A stretch of 64,000 bases of DNA. Source: Bacteroidota bacterium (lineage in GTDB: Bacteria > Bacteroidota > Bacteroidia > B-17B0 > Aurantibacillaceae). Position numbers and translations under genes: made by a program. Positions 26,743 to 37,355 of the stretch are shown piece after piece; positions within the stretch are counted from its first letter, which is position 1; each line of letters begins with the position of its first letter. Location: the NCBI GenBank assembly GCA_013298715.1, contig JAAFIQ010000008.1:85690-149689 (forward strand), given 5' to 3'. The notes beneath the pieces are model-generated. The model worked only from the letters and a program-made list of their open reading frames with translations, had not been told where the DNA came from and ran no database searches.

Positions 26743-27399
26743 TTAAACGATTTGTTTGCCGCTATTAACTTCGGCAACTACTTTTGCCTTACTATCCCCC
26801 ATAATTAATATTTGCACTGTTTTTAATAAAATAAACACATCTAACTTAAAGCTGAGGTTTTTGTTATAATACAAATCGTACCTAATACGGTTGTTAAGCA
26901 TAAACTCGTTTTTAATTTCGCCCCGAAAGCCCATTACTTGAGCCAAACCTGTTATGCCTGGTAATACAGCGCCTCTAAGCGCAAAATTTTTATTTAACTT
27001 AGTGTATTTGTCTGTGTGAAATAACATGTGCGGTCTTGGCCCTACAAAGCTCATATCACCTTTTAAAACATTGATTATTTGCGGTAGCTCGTCAATACTG
27101 TATTTTCGTAAAATGCTTCCTAGGTTTGTAATTCTCTCATCTTTATAGCATGCTTGTTTTTTATCACTATCGGCATTTACTAGCATCGTTCGGAACTTTA
27201 TAATTTTAAAAGCGGAGTTGTTTAACCCAGTTCGTTCTTGCAAAAAAAACACAGAACCTTTTGAGCTTAGTTTAATTAAAAATGCAAGTAAGGGGATTAG
27301 CCAACTAAGAAATAAAATACAGATAATTAAGGCTAAACTAAAATCAATAACTCGTTTTAAAATTGTTTTATAAAATATATTAGTGCGAGTGCTTCTCAT
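26743..27399 (-). CDS. Undecaprenyl-phosphate sugar-1-phosphate transferase
   Basis: I choose ATG 27399 (218 residues), which overlaps the upstream gene by 20 bp; an ATG 45 bp upstream lies deeper inside it. The protein has one N-terminal membrane segment (FSLALIICILFLSWLIPLLAF) and the monotopic transferase core: VFFLQERTG, FKIIKFRTM, the catalytic ID-ELPQ region in LRKYSIDELPQIINV, and DMSFVGPRP. It transfers a sugar phosphate to the lipid carrier, the first step of O-antigen or capsule repeat assembly. Confidence 0.92.
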   Translation of the reverse strand: MRSTRTNIFYKTILKRVIDFSLALIICILFLSWLIPLLAFLIKLSSKGSVFFLQERTGLNNSAFKIIKFRTMLVNADSDKKQACYKDERITNLGSILRKYSIDELPQIINVLKGDMSFVGPRPHMLFHTDKYTKLNKNFALRGAVLPGITGLAQVMGFRGEIKNEFMLNNRIRYDLYYNKNLSFKLDVFILLKTVQILIMGDSKAKVVAEVNSGKQIV

Positions 27400-28624
27400 T
27401 AAAGTTTTGGGCTTGCAATAATATTGAAAAAAAAGCAAATGCAATTACACCTTTACTAACACTTAATACTGATTCACTCATAAAAAACAAACAAAATGTA
27501 ACCAGTATTTGTAAAAGGACTACATTGCCATAAAATAAAGCCAAGCGTATCTGATAAAAAAGGAAATAAATAAAAAACATAAGGCCCGTTATGCCAAGGC
27601 TAATCGCTATTTCCACAAACTGATTGTGAGGGCCGTAACCAATATACCCTGTACCTCCTGAAATTTGGTCGCCAGTAAATAAATTAATTTCTTTATAACG
27701 TTTGTTTAAAGCGTCTTGAAAATCTCCAGTATATAAGCCTAGTAGCCAAGAATTGTTTTTGGTTAATAATTCGGTGGATTGTTTCCAAAGTAGTAAGCGC
27801 AGACTAATGCCACTAAGAGGTGTATCATAAGAAAATGTTTGTTGATTAATTACATTGAAATTTGTTTGTAACTCCGTTTTAAAACGTTGGTTTATTGGTT
27901 TTATAAAAATTACACTTAAAAAAAATACCATTAACGCTGATACAATTGCAATTACTTTTTTTAAACGTGAGGTGTTTTTAAAAAGAATAAAAATAAAATA
28001 GACAAAGCATAATGTTATAAATAATTTAGAATTAAGTAAAAGCAAAAATAAAAGCAAACTAACTAATAGCAATTGCTTATAAAAAACGCGTATTGGCTTG
28101 TAATAATGAACAATTAAAACAATAGAAATAAAAACATAAGCCGACATATAAACTGCATTAAACAAAAGTGGTAGCATAAGTTTGTGATAAAAAAAACTTG
28201 AATAATCGCCATTAAAATTTTTTATAGCAACAATTATGCAAAAAATGATTGCAACAAATACTCCCAACACAAACGAAAACAAAATTTTATTGAAATACTC
28301 TTTCCAATAATTATTAGATAGTAACAATAATGGGATTGCAATTAAAGCAGCCCGTCGCTCTAATATACTTGCCCCTTCAGTCTTATTGCTACTCATAAAA
28401 AAACTAAACACATACAATAAATAAAATACAAAAAACAGGACTGCTAATTTGTTAGAAAAAACCGTCTTTAGTTTTAAAATAATTTGTTTATCGAATAAAA
28501 AAATTAAACCACTAAGTATAAAACAGTAGGAGTTAAGTTTTACACTTAAAGGCATTGTAAACGCCACAAGCATTATGCTTATGGAATAGAATGTGGAATA
28601 ACTATTTTCTTGCTTAATTAACAT
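27380..28624 (-). CDS. O-antigen ligase/polymerase family membrane protein
   Basis: The 414-residue protein has 11-12 membrane helices and one large periplasmic loop (about 245-320) with a GYGPHNQFVEIAISLGI string, the Wzy_C-type signature with a conserved His. Such proteins are ligases (WaaL) or polymerases (Wzy). With a second candidate polymerase at 30776-32017, one of the two probably ligates. It overlaps the DUF1972 glycosyltransferase gene by 11 bp. Confidence 0.8.
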   Translation of the reverse strand: MLIKQENSYSTFYSISIMLVAFTMPLSVKLNSYCFILSGLIFLFDKQIILKLKTVFSNKLAVLFFVFYLLYVFSFFMSSNKTEGASILERRAALIAIPLLLLSNNYWKEYFNKILFSFVLGVFVAIIFCIIVAIKNFNGDYSSFFYHKLMLPLLFNAVYMSAYVFISIVLIVHYYKPIRVFYKQLLLVSLLLFLLLLNSKLFITLCFVYFIFILFKNTSRLKKVIAIVSALMVFFLSVIFIKPINQRFKTELQTNFNVINQQTFSYDTPLSGISLRLLLWKQSTELLTKNNSWLLGLYTGDFQDALNKRYKEINLFTGDQISGGTGYIGYGPHNQFVEIAISLGITGLMFFIYFLFYQIRLALFYGNVVLLQILVTFCLFFMSESVLSVSKGVIAFAFFSILLQAQNFNEKHSH

Positions 28625-29699
28625 GATTTGTAATTAATTGATAATAGGCAGTTGTAATTTTTTCCCAATTATAAATATCTTTCACTTTTTGAAGATTAAT
28701 TTGTTTGTTAGTTTCTTGATATTCAGAAAAACTATTGGTGATTTTTTCAGCAATATCTTTTGGCGAATTAAAGTAAGTTGCCTCGTTGTTTAAAACACTT
28801 CTGTTAAAAACACAATTGTAAGCACAAATGGGTGCTTGGGCTGCCATTGCCTCAATTAACGAAGGATTGGTACCTCCAACAGAATGACCGTGGAAATAAA
28901 GTTTAGAAAAATAACGTAAATCGTTTAGTTTGGTTTGGTTATATAAAGGGCCAATAAAAATAATTTGAGGAGAATAAAATTTTTGTTTTAAGTAAAGTGC
29001 ATGTTTTGTTGTTAAACCTCCTATGACTAAAATTGGTAAATTAGATTTAGAAAGCAGGTAACCATTTAAAATGGTTTCAATATTATTTTCTGATTCAAGT
29101 CTTGCAATTATTAAAAAGTAATTGTTTTTTAAAATACCAAATTCAGTTAGAGTTTCTTCTTCATAGGAATTTTGTATTTCTGATCCATAGGCAATGAAGT
29201 GTGAATTTTTTTTATAAGTTTCTCTCACGTAATCTTGAATACCTGTAGAGTCTGCCACCAAACAGTGTGAATGTTTAACAGCAAGTTTTTCAGCAAACTT
29301 TAGAAATATTTTTGTAAATTTTCCATACTTACTGCGCTTCCACTCCAAACCATCCATGTTGGTAATAACCGTTGCTTTCCTCTTAAAAAGCCAATACCAA
29401 ATAGAACTGCTTGTGTAGCCTAGTTGAAGAATAACATCAAAATTATGTTTTCTTGTATTTACAATACAATTAAAATCATAAAAAAATTGCCCAACTGTAC
29501 CCATCCAATTTTCAGGATCTGCGCATTTAATAAGTGTTACTCCGTTAAAATTACTTTGTTTGTAAGGATGATGCTCAGAATTATAAACAGTAACACTGCA
29601 ACCTAATTTAACCAAACGTACTGAGAGTATTTCAGCCAGTTGCTCAAATCCTCCATAATTGTTTGGTATGCCGCGTGTGCCTATAATTGCTACGTTCAT
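28614..29699 (-). CDS. GT4 glycosyltransferase with DUF1972 N-domain
   Basis: The 361-residue product starts with IIGTRGIPNNYGGFE, the DUF1972 signature, and has the GT-B second domain with IARLESENNIETIL and the EAMAAQAPI donor-binding motif. HGHSVGGTNPSLIEA contains the GT4 Glu. It adds a sugar, often deoxyhexose in relatives, to the growing lipid-linked repeat on the inner face of the membrane. Confidence 0.88.
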   Translation of the reverse strand: MNVAIIGTRGIPNNYGGFEQLAEILSVRLVKLGCSVTVYNSEHHPYKQSNFNGVTLIKCADPENWMGTVGQFFYDFNCIVNTRKHNFDVILQLGYTSSSIWYWLFKRKATVITNMDGLEWKRSKYGKFTKIFLKFAEKLAVKHSHCLVADSTGIQDYVRETYKKNSHFIAYGSEIQNSYEEETLTEFGILKNNYFLIIARLESENNIETILNGYLLSKSNLPILVIGGLTTKHALYLKQKFYSPQIIFIGPLYNQTKLNDLRYFSKLYFHGHSVGGTNPSLIEAMAAQAPICAYNCVFNRSVLNNEATYFNSPKDIAEKITNSFSEYQETNKQINLQKVKDIYNWEKITTAYYQLITNHVN

Positions 29700-29703
29700 A
29701 TTC

Positions 29704-30804
29704 TTAAAAATTCAATACTGATTTATACGCTTCCAATGTTTTTTCTGCTGTTTTTTCCCAAACATAATTGGTGAGAACCCTATTCTGCAACGCTAAATTT
29801 TTTGGGCTATGCCATGCTTTGTCTACTGCTAATTTAATAGTATTCAAATCTCCTGGTTCACAATAAAACGCTTCATCGCCAAGGTAATCCCGTACATCAC
29901 CTCTATCGCCAACTACCAAATTACAACCCATGGCTGCGGCTTCTAAATTACTTAAGCCGGTTGTTTCAAACCAACTAGCAAGTATATGAACCTTTGCACG
30001 ATTGTAGTAGTTTATAAGATCGGTTTGAGGAATAAATTTTATGAAGGAGATATTCTTTTCAGCAGTAGCAACACACTCATTGTAGTAATCAAGTTGGTTT
30101 GGAGCCGGAGAGCCAATAAAATAAACACGATAATTAGTATTATTTAGTGCCCTAATTACATTTAGCTGATTTTTTTGCCCTTCAATTCGTGCAACGCATA
30201 ACACGATGTCTCTTTCTACTGAAGGATTCTCTACAAACAAATTCTTTTTTATGGCGTTTGGTATAACTATAAATTTTTTAGAAATACCATAATCTTTACC
30301 TAACCTATTATATTCACTATTAGAATTAGGCAAAAGTAATTGAGCTTTTGAAATAATTTTATTAATTGCGCGTTTATGGCCAATGAAAAAAAATTTAACG
30401 GTGCTCACATCTTCTTTTCTTAGGATAAACTTTGCTAGCGTTTTTAAATATTCAATTGTATCGCGCGGAAGCAGTTTGCTAATTAGTCCGAGTAATCCTT
30501 TTCTGTGATACCGATCATACTCTCTATAACTTACGTAGATTGTAGAAATTACGTATGGGGTTTTCGATTTTAAAACATGACCAATAATGTCTTCGGGGGT
30601 TATTACATTAAAAAAGTGCAGTAAATCAAATTTTGAATAGTCTATTTCTTTTTCTAAAATAATTTCAGTTGTAACACCAAATTTTTTAAGTGCTTCAGCC
30701 GTTTCTTTAACCTGAATGGTATCGCCGCCAATTATGGTAAATAAATTTGGCCTTGCAATTAACGCAACTCTGATATTATTTTTGTTTATCATTTTGTTTA
30801 TCAA
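29704..30804 (-). CDS. GT4 glycosyltransferase
   Basis: The 366-residue GT-B protein has GGDTIQVKETAEAL near its N-terminus, VARIEGQKNQLNVIRAL at the second domain and SWFETTGLSNLEAAAMGC with the E-x7-E donor motif. The start at 30804 overlaps the upstream polymerase gene by 29 bp; an ATG at codon 5 is also possible. Its sugar specificity is unknown. Confidence 0.88.
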   Translation of the reverse strand: MINKMINKNNIRVALIARPNLFTIIGGDTIQVKETAEALKKFGVTTEIILEKEIDYSKFDLLHFFNVITPEDIIGHVLKSKTPYVISTIYVSYREYDRYHRKGLLGLISKLLPRDTIEYLKTLAKFILRKEDVSTVKFFFIGHKRAINKIISKAQLLLPNSNSEYNRLGKDYGISKKFIVIPNAIKKNLFVENPSVERDIVLCVARIEGQKNQLNVIRALNNTNYRVYFIGSPAPNQLDYYNECVATAEKNISFIKFIPQTDLINYYNRAKVHILASWFETTGLSNLEAAAMGCNLVVGDRGDVRDYLGDEAFYCEPGDLNTIKLAVDKAWHSPKNLALQNRVLTNYVWEKTAEKTLEAYKSVLNF

Positions 30805-32017
30805 ATTCAGGAAAACAATTTACAAAAGCAAAAATCCAAATTACATATTCAACCACGTTGGTGAAAAAACTACCTGTAAATTGATAAATGAACATGAATA
30901 AAAATAAAGATAGTCTAAAATAATTTGAACTAACTTTTGTTTTAAAAAATAAATACGCAAGTACAAAAAATCGAATTATTAATCCAACAATACCGAACAT
31001 AGCAAGCGTTTCGGCTGTGGCGTTAGGGATTCGGTAAATTTGATAATGCCCCCAATGTTGAAATTGCGATCTAATAATATCTGGCAAAATTAATTTTGGC
31101 TGCCCAAGTCCTACACCAAACCATAAAGATTTTGTTTTAGCTACTAAATACCCTAATTGAAATGATTCTGAGATTCTTCCATTTGCTGAGGTATCGCTCC
31201 CTTCAAAAATATTAAACACCCTTTTAACCAAAAGATTTTCGCTAAAAAAAACAATTGCAATTAAGCCTATTATTAAAAGAATAAATGATAACCCTACTAA
31301 CAATTTCAAATAGGTTTTGCTAGAGATAATTACGTTAATATTTCTAAGCAAAAGAAGCAGAATAACGATAACAATGCAACCAATTACACCAAACGAAAAA
31401 GAAAGTAATAGGGGAAGCAACAACATAATAATAATTTGATACGATTTAATAATTTTTTTATTTACTATTATTTTGCATAAAAAATAAAAAACGAGTGGGG
31501 TAAAAATTAATGCGTAATAAGATGCCTCAAAAGTGAATAACGACAGCCGTGTAAATTCTTTTTGTGTAGTAAATAAATTAGTGTACCAAAAAAGAGCCTT
31601 GATAGGTTGTGGTGCAAAATAAAAAGGTAAGGCAATGAGGTTTAAAACAAAATTAAATTTAAGAATTTGTAAAAACAGTTTATCTGAGGTTTGATTGTGG
31701 TTTATATAATTTGTTACAAGATATAAAAAACTAATTGTGCTAATAACAAGTGTGGTTGAAATGAGCAAACTAATAGCATCTGCTTCAAAGAAATAAAAAT
31801 GAAAAATAGATATTGTAAAAAATAAAAACGAACACTTAAGAAAACTGTAAAGTAGGTTTTGCTTATAAATTTTGTAAATAAAATAAGGCGATAAAATATT
31901 GGTGTAAAGCAAGCCACCTGACAAACCAACAGAATTAAAAAAAAAGTAAATGTTTGCCAACACGTGTTGCAACGAAACCAATTTTTTATTAGCGGTATTT
32001 TCTGTGTTAGTTTTCAT
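30776..32017 (-). CDS. O-antigen polymerase-like membrane protein (Wzy candidate)
   Basis: The 413-residue protein has about 11 hydrophobic helices and a loop at about 265-330 with GVGLGQPKLILPD and several Arg. Sequence conservation is low, as usual for Wzy. Its position between flippase and glycosyltransferase genes supports the role of joining repeat units in the periplasm. Confidence 0.7.
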   Translation of the reverse strand: MKTNTENTANKKLVSLQHVLANIYFFFNSVGLSGGLLYTNILSPYFIYKIYKQNLLYSFLKCSFLFFTISIFHFYFFEADAISLLISTTLVISTISFLYLVTNYINHNQTSDKLFLQILKFNFVLNLIALPFYFAPQPIKALFWYTNLFTTQKEFTRLSLFTFEASYYALIFTPLVFYFLCKIIVNKKIIKSYQIIIMLLLPLLLSFSFGVIGCIVIVILLLLLRNINVIISSKTYLKLLVGLSFILLIIGLIAIVFFSENLLVKRVFNIFEGSDTSANGRISESFQLGYLVAKTKSLWFGVGLGQPKLILPDIIRSQFQHWGHYQIYRIPNATAETLAMFGIVGLIIRFFVLAYLFFKTKVSSNYFRLSLFLFMFIYQFTGSFFTNVVEYVIWIFAFVNCFPEFDKQNDKQK

Positions 32018-33425
32018 AATTTTTATAACTAACAGGCTTTACATAAACTAAGTAATACAAGAAACAGAGTGCCAAACAACTAATAATATTTAAAACTAAA
32101 CTTAGAGAGAAGGTAATTAAAATAAAACATAATAGTCCTAGCAACAAAGCCAATAAAGGTTGCCAACTTTTTATTTTAAATATTTTTGACTCAAGAACAT
32201 AATGTTGATAAGCGATGTATATACTTGCGCTAAAACATAATGCAATTAAAATACCATTTAGCTGAGACATATTATAACCAACAAAAATCGCTGTTAGTTG
32301 AAAAGAACGATAGACCAATTCATTATAAGTATTGTGCCAAGGCTTTTTAGAGGCACTAATAAAATAATTAGGAATTATATTATGCGAAAACAAAAGTATA
32401 TATAACAAATAAAAAGCAATATAGTCTATTGTCTTAGCGTAAATGTCGCTTTTGAGCCAGTACAAAAATAAGTATTCCTTTAGTAGCAATAATACACCAA
32501 CAACACAAACGGAAAACAAGCTTAAATAAAGCCTGGATTTGTTATACAGCCTTATTAATTCTCTAAAATTTTGTTGTTGTTTTTGCGCTTTCGGAAATAC
32601 AAAACTTCCAAAGGCGTTAATTCCATTGTATAATTGGCTAGCCACCATAGAGGCTATTGCATAATAACCCGCTACTACAACATTTGCAACATAACCAACT
32701 AACATTTTATCTGCTAAAAAACCAAATAAACCGAGTATGTTTTGTGCCCAAAACCAAAGTTGATTTTTTACGAGTTTGAAGTTTTTAAAATTCACTTTTA
32801 GTTTAAAATGTTGGCTATACCAATTAAAACAAACAAACTCAATTATTACAATTGCAAAGAAAACAAAAAAAGAAATAAGCATTGCTAAGGATAACGAGAG
32901 CTTACATCCTACACCTATAAGGATAACTACTAATGGTAAATTTTTAGAAAGAACTGAAAAACCTGAAGCAATATCAAAACGCAGCAAACCTTTAAAGCCC
33001 GATAAAATGACAAGTTCAGGTAGTTTAAGGGCAGTGCTCGCTAGGTATAAAAACGCAATTAGATTCGCCTCCGTTTGTTGTTCAACAGATATTGAAAACC
33101 AGTTTACAAAAGCATCGCAATAAATTAATAAACCCCCTAAACCTATTGCTATAATTGCAAATAGTGTAGATATAGTAAATAATTGTTTTAATGTAACAAA
33201 ATCTTCTGCACTTGGTTTGGAGTTGGAAGTAGCTTTGATAGTACTTTCTGCAAAACCAAAATTTAAAACATAAATATACTGAACAACAATGCCAGCAGAC
33301 ATCCAAATGCCAAACAATACGCTGCCTAATCTATCAATCAAAAATGGAGTTATTAGTACCATTAACAAAGGATAAACAATCAAATCTAAAATTGTGAAAA
33401 AAGAGTTTTTAATAAGTTGAAACAT
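32007..33425 (-). CDS. Polysaccharide flippase (Wzx/MurJ-like)
   Basis: The 472-residue product has 12-14 membrane helices. It starts at MFQLIKNSFFTILDLIVYPLLMVLITPFLIDRLG, and LGSVLFGIWM follows, as in PST/MATE-like repeat-unit exporters. It would flip the lipid-linked repeat across the inner membrane. It overlaps the polymerase gene by 11 bp and is the first gene of the minus-strand cluster, divergent from the Wzz-like gene. Confidence 0.85.
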   Translation of the reverse strand: MFQLIKNSFFTILDLIVYPLLMVLITPFLIDRLGSVLFGIWMSAGIVVQYIYVLNFGFAESTIKATSNSKPSAEDFVTLKQLFTISTLFAIIAIGLGGLLIYCDAFVNWFSISVEQQTEANLIAFLYLASTALKLPELVILSGFKGLLRFDIASGFSVLSKNLPLVVILIGVGCKLSLSLAMLISFFVFFAIVIIEFVCFNWYSQHFKLKVNFKNFKLVKNQLWFWAQNILGLFGFLADKMLVGYVANVVVAGYYAIASMVASQLYNGINAFGSFVFPKAQKQQQNFRELIRLYNKSRLYLSLFSVCVVGVLLLLKEYLFLYWLKSDIYAKTIDYIAFYLLYILLFSHNIIPNYFISASKKPWHNTYNELVYRSFQLTAIFVGYNMSQLNGILIALCFSASIYIAYQHYVLESKIFKIKSWQPLLALLLGLLCFILITFSLSLVLNIISCLALCFLYYLVYVKPVSYKNYEN

Positions 33426-33523
33426 TTATTTCGTTAATCCCATTCTATTCTAGTTTTATTAAAGGAATTGTGGATTAAATATAGAGAATTTTATTACTTT
33501 TATGTGTTTTATAAACTAAAATT

Positions 33524-34351
33524 ATGAGTAACCTCAATGAAGATTTAATAGATGTATCCAATTTATTTAACAAACTTTTTTATCCTTTTAAATTATTACT
33601 CAAATACCTAAAAATTTCTGTTTTATTTGTTTCACTCTTTCTGTTTATTTCTGTTGGATTATTTTTTATTGTACCTAGAAAGTACGAATCTACTTTCATA
33701 ATCAAATCTAATGAGTATGCCGATAAATATTTCATTAACATGGTTGTAGATATTGAAAGCTTGGCGAAAGATAAGGATGTTGATGGATTGATGAGTAATT
33801 TAAAAGTAACGAAGGAAGTTGCACAAGAAATTTCGAGCGTTAAATTTTTAGCAATAAATAAATCTAGTGGGTCCGATTCAAGCACTGCACTTATTGTTAC
33901 GCCTGTTATGACAAGTATAGAAAATTTTCATGTTTTCGAAAAAGCTGTTTTGGATTATTTGAACGAGAGCGAACATTATAAAGAGGTAAAAGCGCAACGA
34001 TTTAAATTTTTAGATAGTTTGATAAAAAAATCGCAACAAGAAATCGAAGAAATCGATAGTATAAAGAAAATCGTAGTTAATAATATTAGCCCAAATGGAG
34101 ATTATAAAGGCGCTCAACTTGTTTACAATGTGCCCATAGATCCTTATAAAGGATATGACATTAGTTATTACAGATATAAAGATCAGTTGGGGCTTAGAAG
34201 TAAATTACAAAAACAAAAAAGTTTCGAAAACATTAAACCTTGCGTAGTAAGTAAAAAACCAATTGCTCCAAAACTAAGTTATTTTGTTTTAGCAGGTTTT
34301 ATTTTGGGTGTTATAGTTTGTTTGATTTATTTGCTTGCAAAAAAAATTTAA
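33524..34351 (+). CDS. Wzz-like polysaccharide chain-length protein
   Basis: The 275-residue protein has one N-terminal membrane helix (ISVLFVSLFLFISVGLFFIV), a periplasmic region with YESTFIIKSNE and a coiled coil, and a C-terminal Pro-containing stretch KKPIAPKLSYFVLAGFILGV with the second helix. This is the chain-length determinant (co-polymerase class 1) arrangement, without a kinase. It controls polymer length through Wzy. It is divergent from the rest of the cluster and converges on nuoN. Confidence 0.82.
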   Translation: MSNLNEDLIDVSNLFNKLFYPFKLLLKYLKISVLFVSLFLFISVGLFFIVPRKYESTFIIKSNEYADKYFINMVVDIESLAKDKDVDGLMSNLKVTKEVAQEISSVKFLAINKSSGSDSSTALIVTPVMTSIENFHVFEKAVLDYLNESEHYKEVKAQRFKFLDSLIKKSQQEIEEIDSIKKIVVNNISPNGDYKGAQLVYNVPIDPYKGYDISYYRYKDQLGLRSKLQKQKSFENIKPCVVSKKPIAPKLSYFVLAGFILGVIVCLIYLLAKKI

Positions 34352-34394
34352 GGTAAAGGATTTTTTAGACAGACAGTAAAACTTTTGCGATGCC

Positions 34395-35786
34395 TTAAAA
34401 CTCAAACATGTTTCCAATTAAATTAGGAAGAATCCCAATTACCAGAGTAATAACAGTAGTTAAAACAATTACAAGCGTTTGAGATTTTTCAACAACCACA
34501 ACCTCTTCTCCATCTGAAGATTTAAAATACATGGCAATAATTATTTTTAAATAGTAATATACGCCTATAGCAGATGTTGTAACCGCTAAAATTAATAACC
34601 ATTTATAACCTGTTCCAATCATTGTGGTAAACACAAAATACTTTGCAAAGAAGCCAGAAGTAACAGGAATACCAGCCAACGAAAGCATAGCTACACTCAT
34701 ACACATTGCTAGTAAAGGATTTCTTTTTCCTAAGCCATTAAACGCTTCTATTCCTTCATTTCCTTTACGAGACACATTGTACAAAACTCCAAAAGCAACA
34801 ATACTTCCTATGCTATACGCTAAAGAATAAAACACGAGTGCGTTAACCGATAAACTACTTCGCACATTTGCTAAAACAACCATTAACATAAACGCTGCGT
34901 GGCTAATGCTTGAGTATGCCAACATACGTTTTACATTGCTTTGCATGGCTGCAGAAAAATTAGAAATGATTAATGAAAGCGCAATAATAACAGCTAATGT
35001 TGCCGACCACAATTGACTAATATTACTAAAGCTCACCATGAATAATTTTAATATTGCCACAAACGCTGCTGTTTTTACAATTGTACTCATTAAAGCAGTA
35101 ATTAAAGTAGGCGATCCTTGGTAAACATCTGGCGCCCAAAAATGAAAAGGTGCAGCGCTTACTTTAAAACACATTGCAATTAATAACATTACAACTCCCA
35201 CATAAAAAAATGCTGGCATACTTGCTACATTGTTGGTTATATAACTTTTAATTTCTAACAAATCAAAACTGCCACTTGCTCCGTATATTAACGCAATCCC
35301 GAATAATAAAAACCCGCTTGCTAACGAACCCATTATTAAATACTTAAAGCCCGCTTCGTTACTTTTTACATCATTCTTTTTACTTGCCGCTAAAACATAT
35401 AATGGAATACTCATAATTTCAATTCCTAAAAATAAGGTTGTCATATTTTTAAAAGACGTGAGCATTAAAGCGCCAACTAAGGCAAATAGAACCAAGGCAA
35501 AATGATCAACCGTATTGCTATCTTCTTCAAAATAATCATTAGCTAAAATAAACCAAAAAAATGCTGTAACTAAAATAATGCCCGAAAAAGCCAACGCAAG
35601 GTTATCAAAAGCAATCATGTTATTAAAATAACTAATGCCAAAATTTTTATTCCAATCCATAAAGTTTGTAGCATACGCTGCTACAATACCCAACAGTACA
35701 ATTGGCAATAGTAATTTTTTGAATTTAAAAATCTCGGCCAACATGGCTATAATTCCTAATCCGCTTAATATTAAAAGACCCTTCAT
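34395..35786 (-). CDS. nuoN: NADH-quinone oxidoreductase subunit N
   Basis: The 463-residue product has 14 membrane helices with the antiporter-like core: a Glu in LFLGIEIMSIPLYVL, Lys in MCFKVSAAPFHFWAPDVYQGSP and a Lys in VKRMLAYSSISHAAFM. It is one of three proton-pumping subunits of complex I. It is the last gene of the operon; no clear terminator is seen in the 44 bp before the converging Wzz-like gene. Confidence 0.96.
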   Translation of the reverse strand: MKGLLILSGLGIIAMLAEIFKFKKLLLPIVLLGIVAAYATNFMDWNKNFGISYFNNMIAFDNLALAFSGIILVTAFFWFILANDYFEEDSNTVDHFALVLFALVGALMLTSFKNMTTLFLGIEIMSIPLYVLAASKKNDVKSNEAGFKYLIMGSLASGFLLFGIALIYGASGSFDLLEIKSYITNNVASMPAFFYVGVVMLLIAMCFKVSAAPFHFWAPDVYQGSPTLITALMSTIVKTAAFVAILKLFMVSFSNISQLWSATLAVIIALSLIISNFSAAMQSNVKRMLAYSSISHAAFMLMVVLANVRSSLSVNALVFYSLAYSIGSIVAFGVLYNVSRKGNEGIEAFNGLGKRNPLLAMCMSVAMLSLAGIPVTSGFFAKYFVFTTMIGTGYKWLLILAVTTSAIGVYYYLKIIIAMYFKSSDGEEVVVVEKSQTLVIVLTTVITLVIGILPNLIGNMFEF

Positions 35787-35823
35787 ATTCTTATTTACAA
35801 TTTTATAATTTCAGTAATTAGTT

Positions 35824-37284
35824 CTATTTTATATACGTTAATAATTGTTTCACGCCCTCTTCAGCAATGTCGTTTAATGGTTTTGGATAAACACCAAAAG
35901 TCACAATTACTATGCACACAATTATTAATACGGCTTTATCGCTTCCTGCAAGTGCCCCAAAGGCAACGTTAGAATCCGTTCTTTCTCCCAACATAATTTT
36001 TTGATAGCTACGTAACATATACACTGCACCTAATATTATTGTTAAACCCGCAAATAAAGCTAGTGTAGGACTAAATTGATACACCCCATTAATTAAAAGA
36101 AATTCGCCCACAAAACCATTGGTTAAGGGAAGGGCAACAGCGCCCATAACAATTATTAAAAACAAAACAGCGAAGTTACCATTCATGCTTCTGATGCCAC
36201 CTAATTTATCAATATCTCTTGTGCCTGTATGACGTAATAAAATATCTGCTATTAAAAACAAACCAATTACACTAACACCATGCGCTAACATTTGCATTAC
36301 AGCACCTTGTATTCCTTGTTGATTCATAGCTAACATACCAGCAGAAATTAAACCAACGTGGGCTATTGATGAATAAGCAATTAATCGTTTATAGTCTTTT
36401 TGAACTATAGCAATACAAGAAGCATAAATAATTCCTATTACTGATAATATAATTGCGGTACCTCCCCACTCTTCAACTCCTAAAGGCACAACAGGCAATA
36501 ACCATTTTATTACACCAAAGGTTCCCATTTTTAGCATAATGCCCGAAAGTAGCATGGTACCTTGTGTTGGCGCATTAACATAAGTATTTGGTTGCCAAGT
36601 ATGGAAAGGAAAAATAGGCATTTTAATCGCAAACGCAATAAAAATTAACCAAAATACAGCGCTTTGTTGCGTTGCATTTAACGCATGTCCTGCGTTATAC
36701 AAATCAATTATGTTCCACGATTTTAAACCGTTTACGTTAGTATGGTTGTACAAATAAATTAAACCCACCAACATAAATAAAGAACCGAACAAGGTGTACA
36801 CAAAAAATTTAAATGTAATTCTGCCTCTGTCTTCGCCACCCCATAACAAACAAATAAAATAAATTGGTATTAATGCTAATTCCCAAAACACATAAAATAA
36901 AAAGCCATCGTTAGCTGTAAATACACCCAATAGCGCACTTTGCATAACTAACATTAATCCATAAAAATTAAAAGGTTTTTCGTATTCATTTTTAAAAGAA
37001 GATAAAACTATAAGTGGTAATAAGAATGTAGTTAACAAGCATAATAGCAAACCTATCCCATCAATTCCAATATCAAAACGAATACCTAAATTACTCACCC
37101 AATCTTTTTCAAAAGATAATTGACAATTGTCTGGATTATGTTTGTAAAGAAAAAATAATCCTAGTGAAATAATAAATTCTACAAGCGTTATTCCCAAAGC
37201 AATTGTTTTAGCCGCCGATGTTTTGCTAAAAAATAATATAAGTGCGCCTAAGAACGGAAATGCTATTAATAAAAGTGTTAACAT
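35824..37284 (-). CDS. nuoM: NADH-quinone oxidoreductase subunit M
   Basis: The 486-residue product has 14 helices, the essential Glu in FYVFWELALIPIYF, Lys in FAIKMPIFPFHTWQPN and KRLIAYSSIAHVG. Its length and motifs fit NuoM. It pumps protons as part of the membrane arm. It lies 37 bp upstream of nuoN. Confidence 0.96.
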   Translation of the reverse strand: MLTLLLIAFPFLGALILFFSKTSAAKTIALGITLVEFIISLGLFFLYKHNPDNCQLSFEKDWVSNLGIRFDIGIDGIGLLLCLLTTFLLPLIVLSSFKNEYEKPFNFYGLMLVMQSALLGVFTANDGFLFYVFWELALIPIYFICLLWGGEDRGRITFKFFVYTLFGSLFMLVGLIYLYNHTNVNGLKSWNIIDLYNAGHALNATQQSAVFWLIFIAFAIKMPIFPFHTWQPNTYVNAPTQGTMLLSGIMLKMGTFGVIKWLLPVVPLGVEEWGGTAIILSVIGIIYASCIAIVQKDYKRLIAYSSIAHVGLISAGMLAMNQQGIQGAVMQMLAHGVSVIGLFLIADILLRHTGTRDIDKLGGIRSMNGNFAVLFLIIVMGAVALPLTNGFVGEFLLINGVYQFSPTLALFAGLTIILGAVYMLRSYQKIMLGERTDSNVAFGALAGSDKAVLIIVCIVIVTFGVYPKPLNDIAEEGVKQLLTYIK

Positions 37285-37355
37285 ATATCTTTAAATTTTA
37301 TTTGTATCTTATTTTATGTTTTTCAATTGTTTAAATTTTTTTGTACTGTATAAAA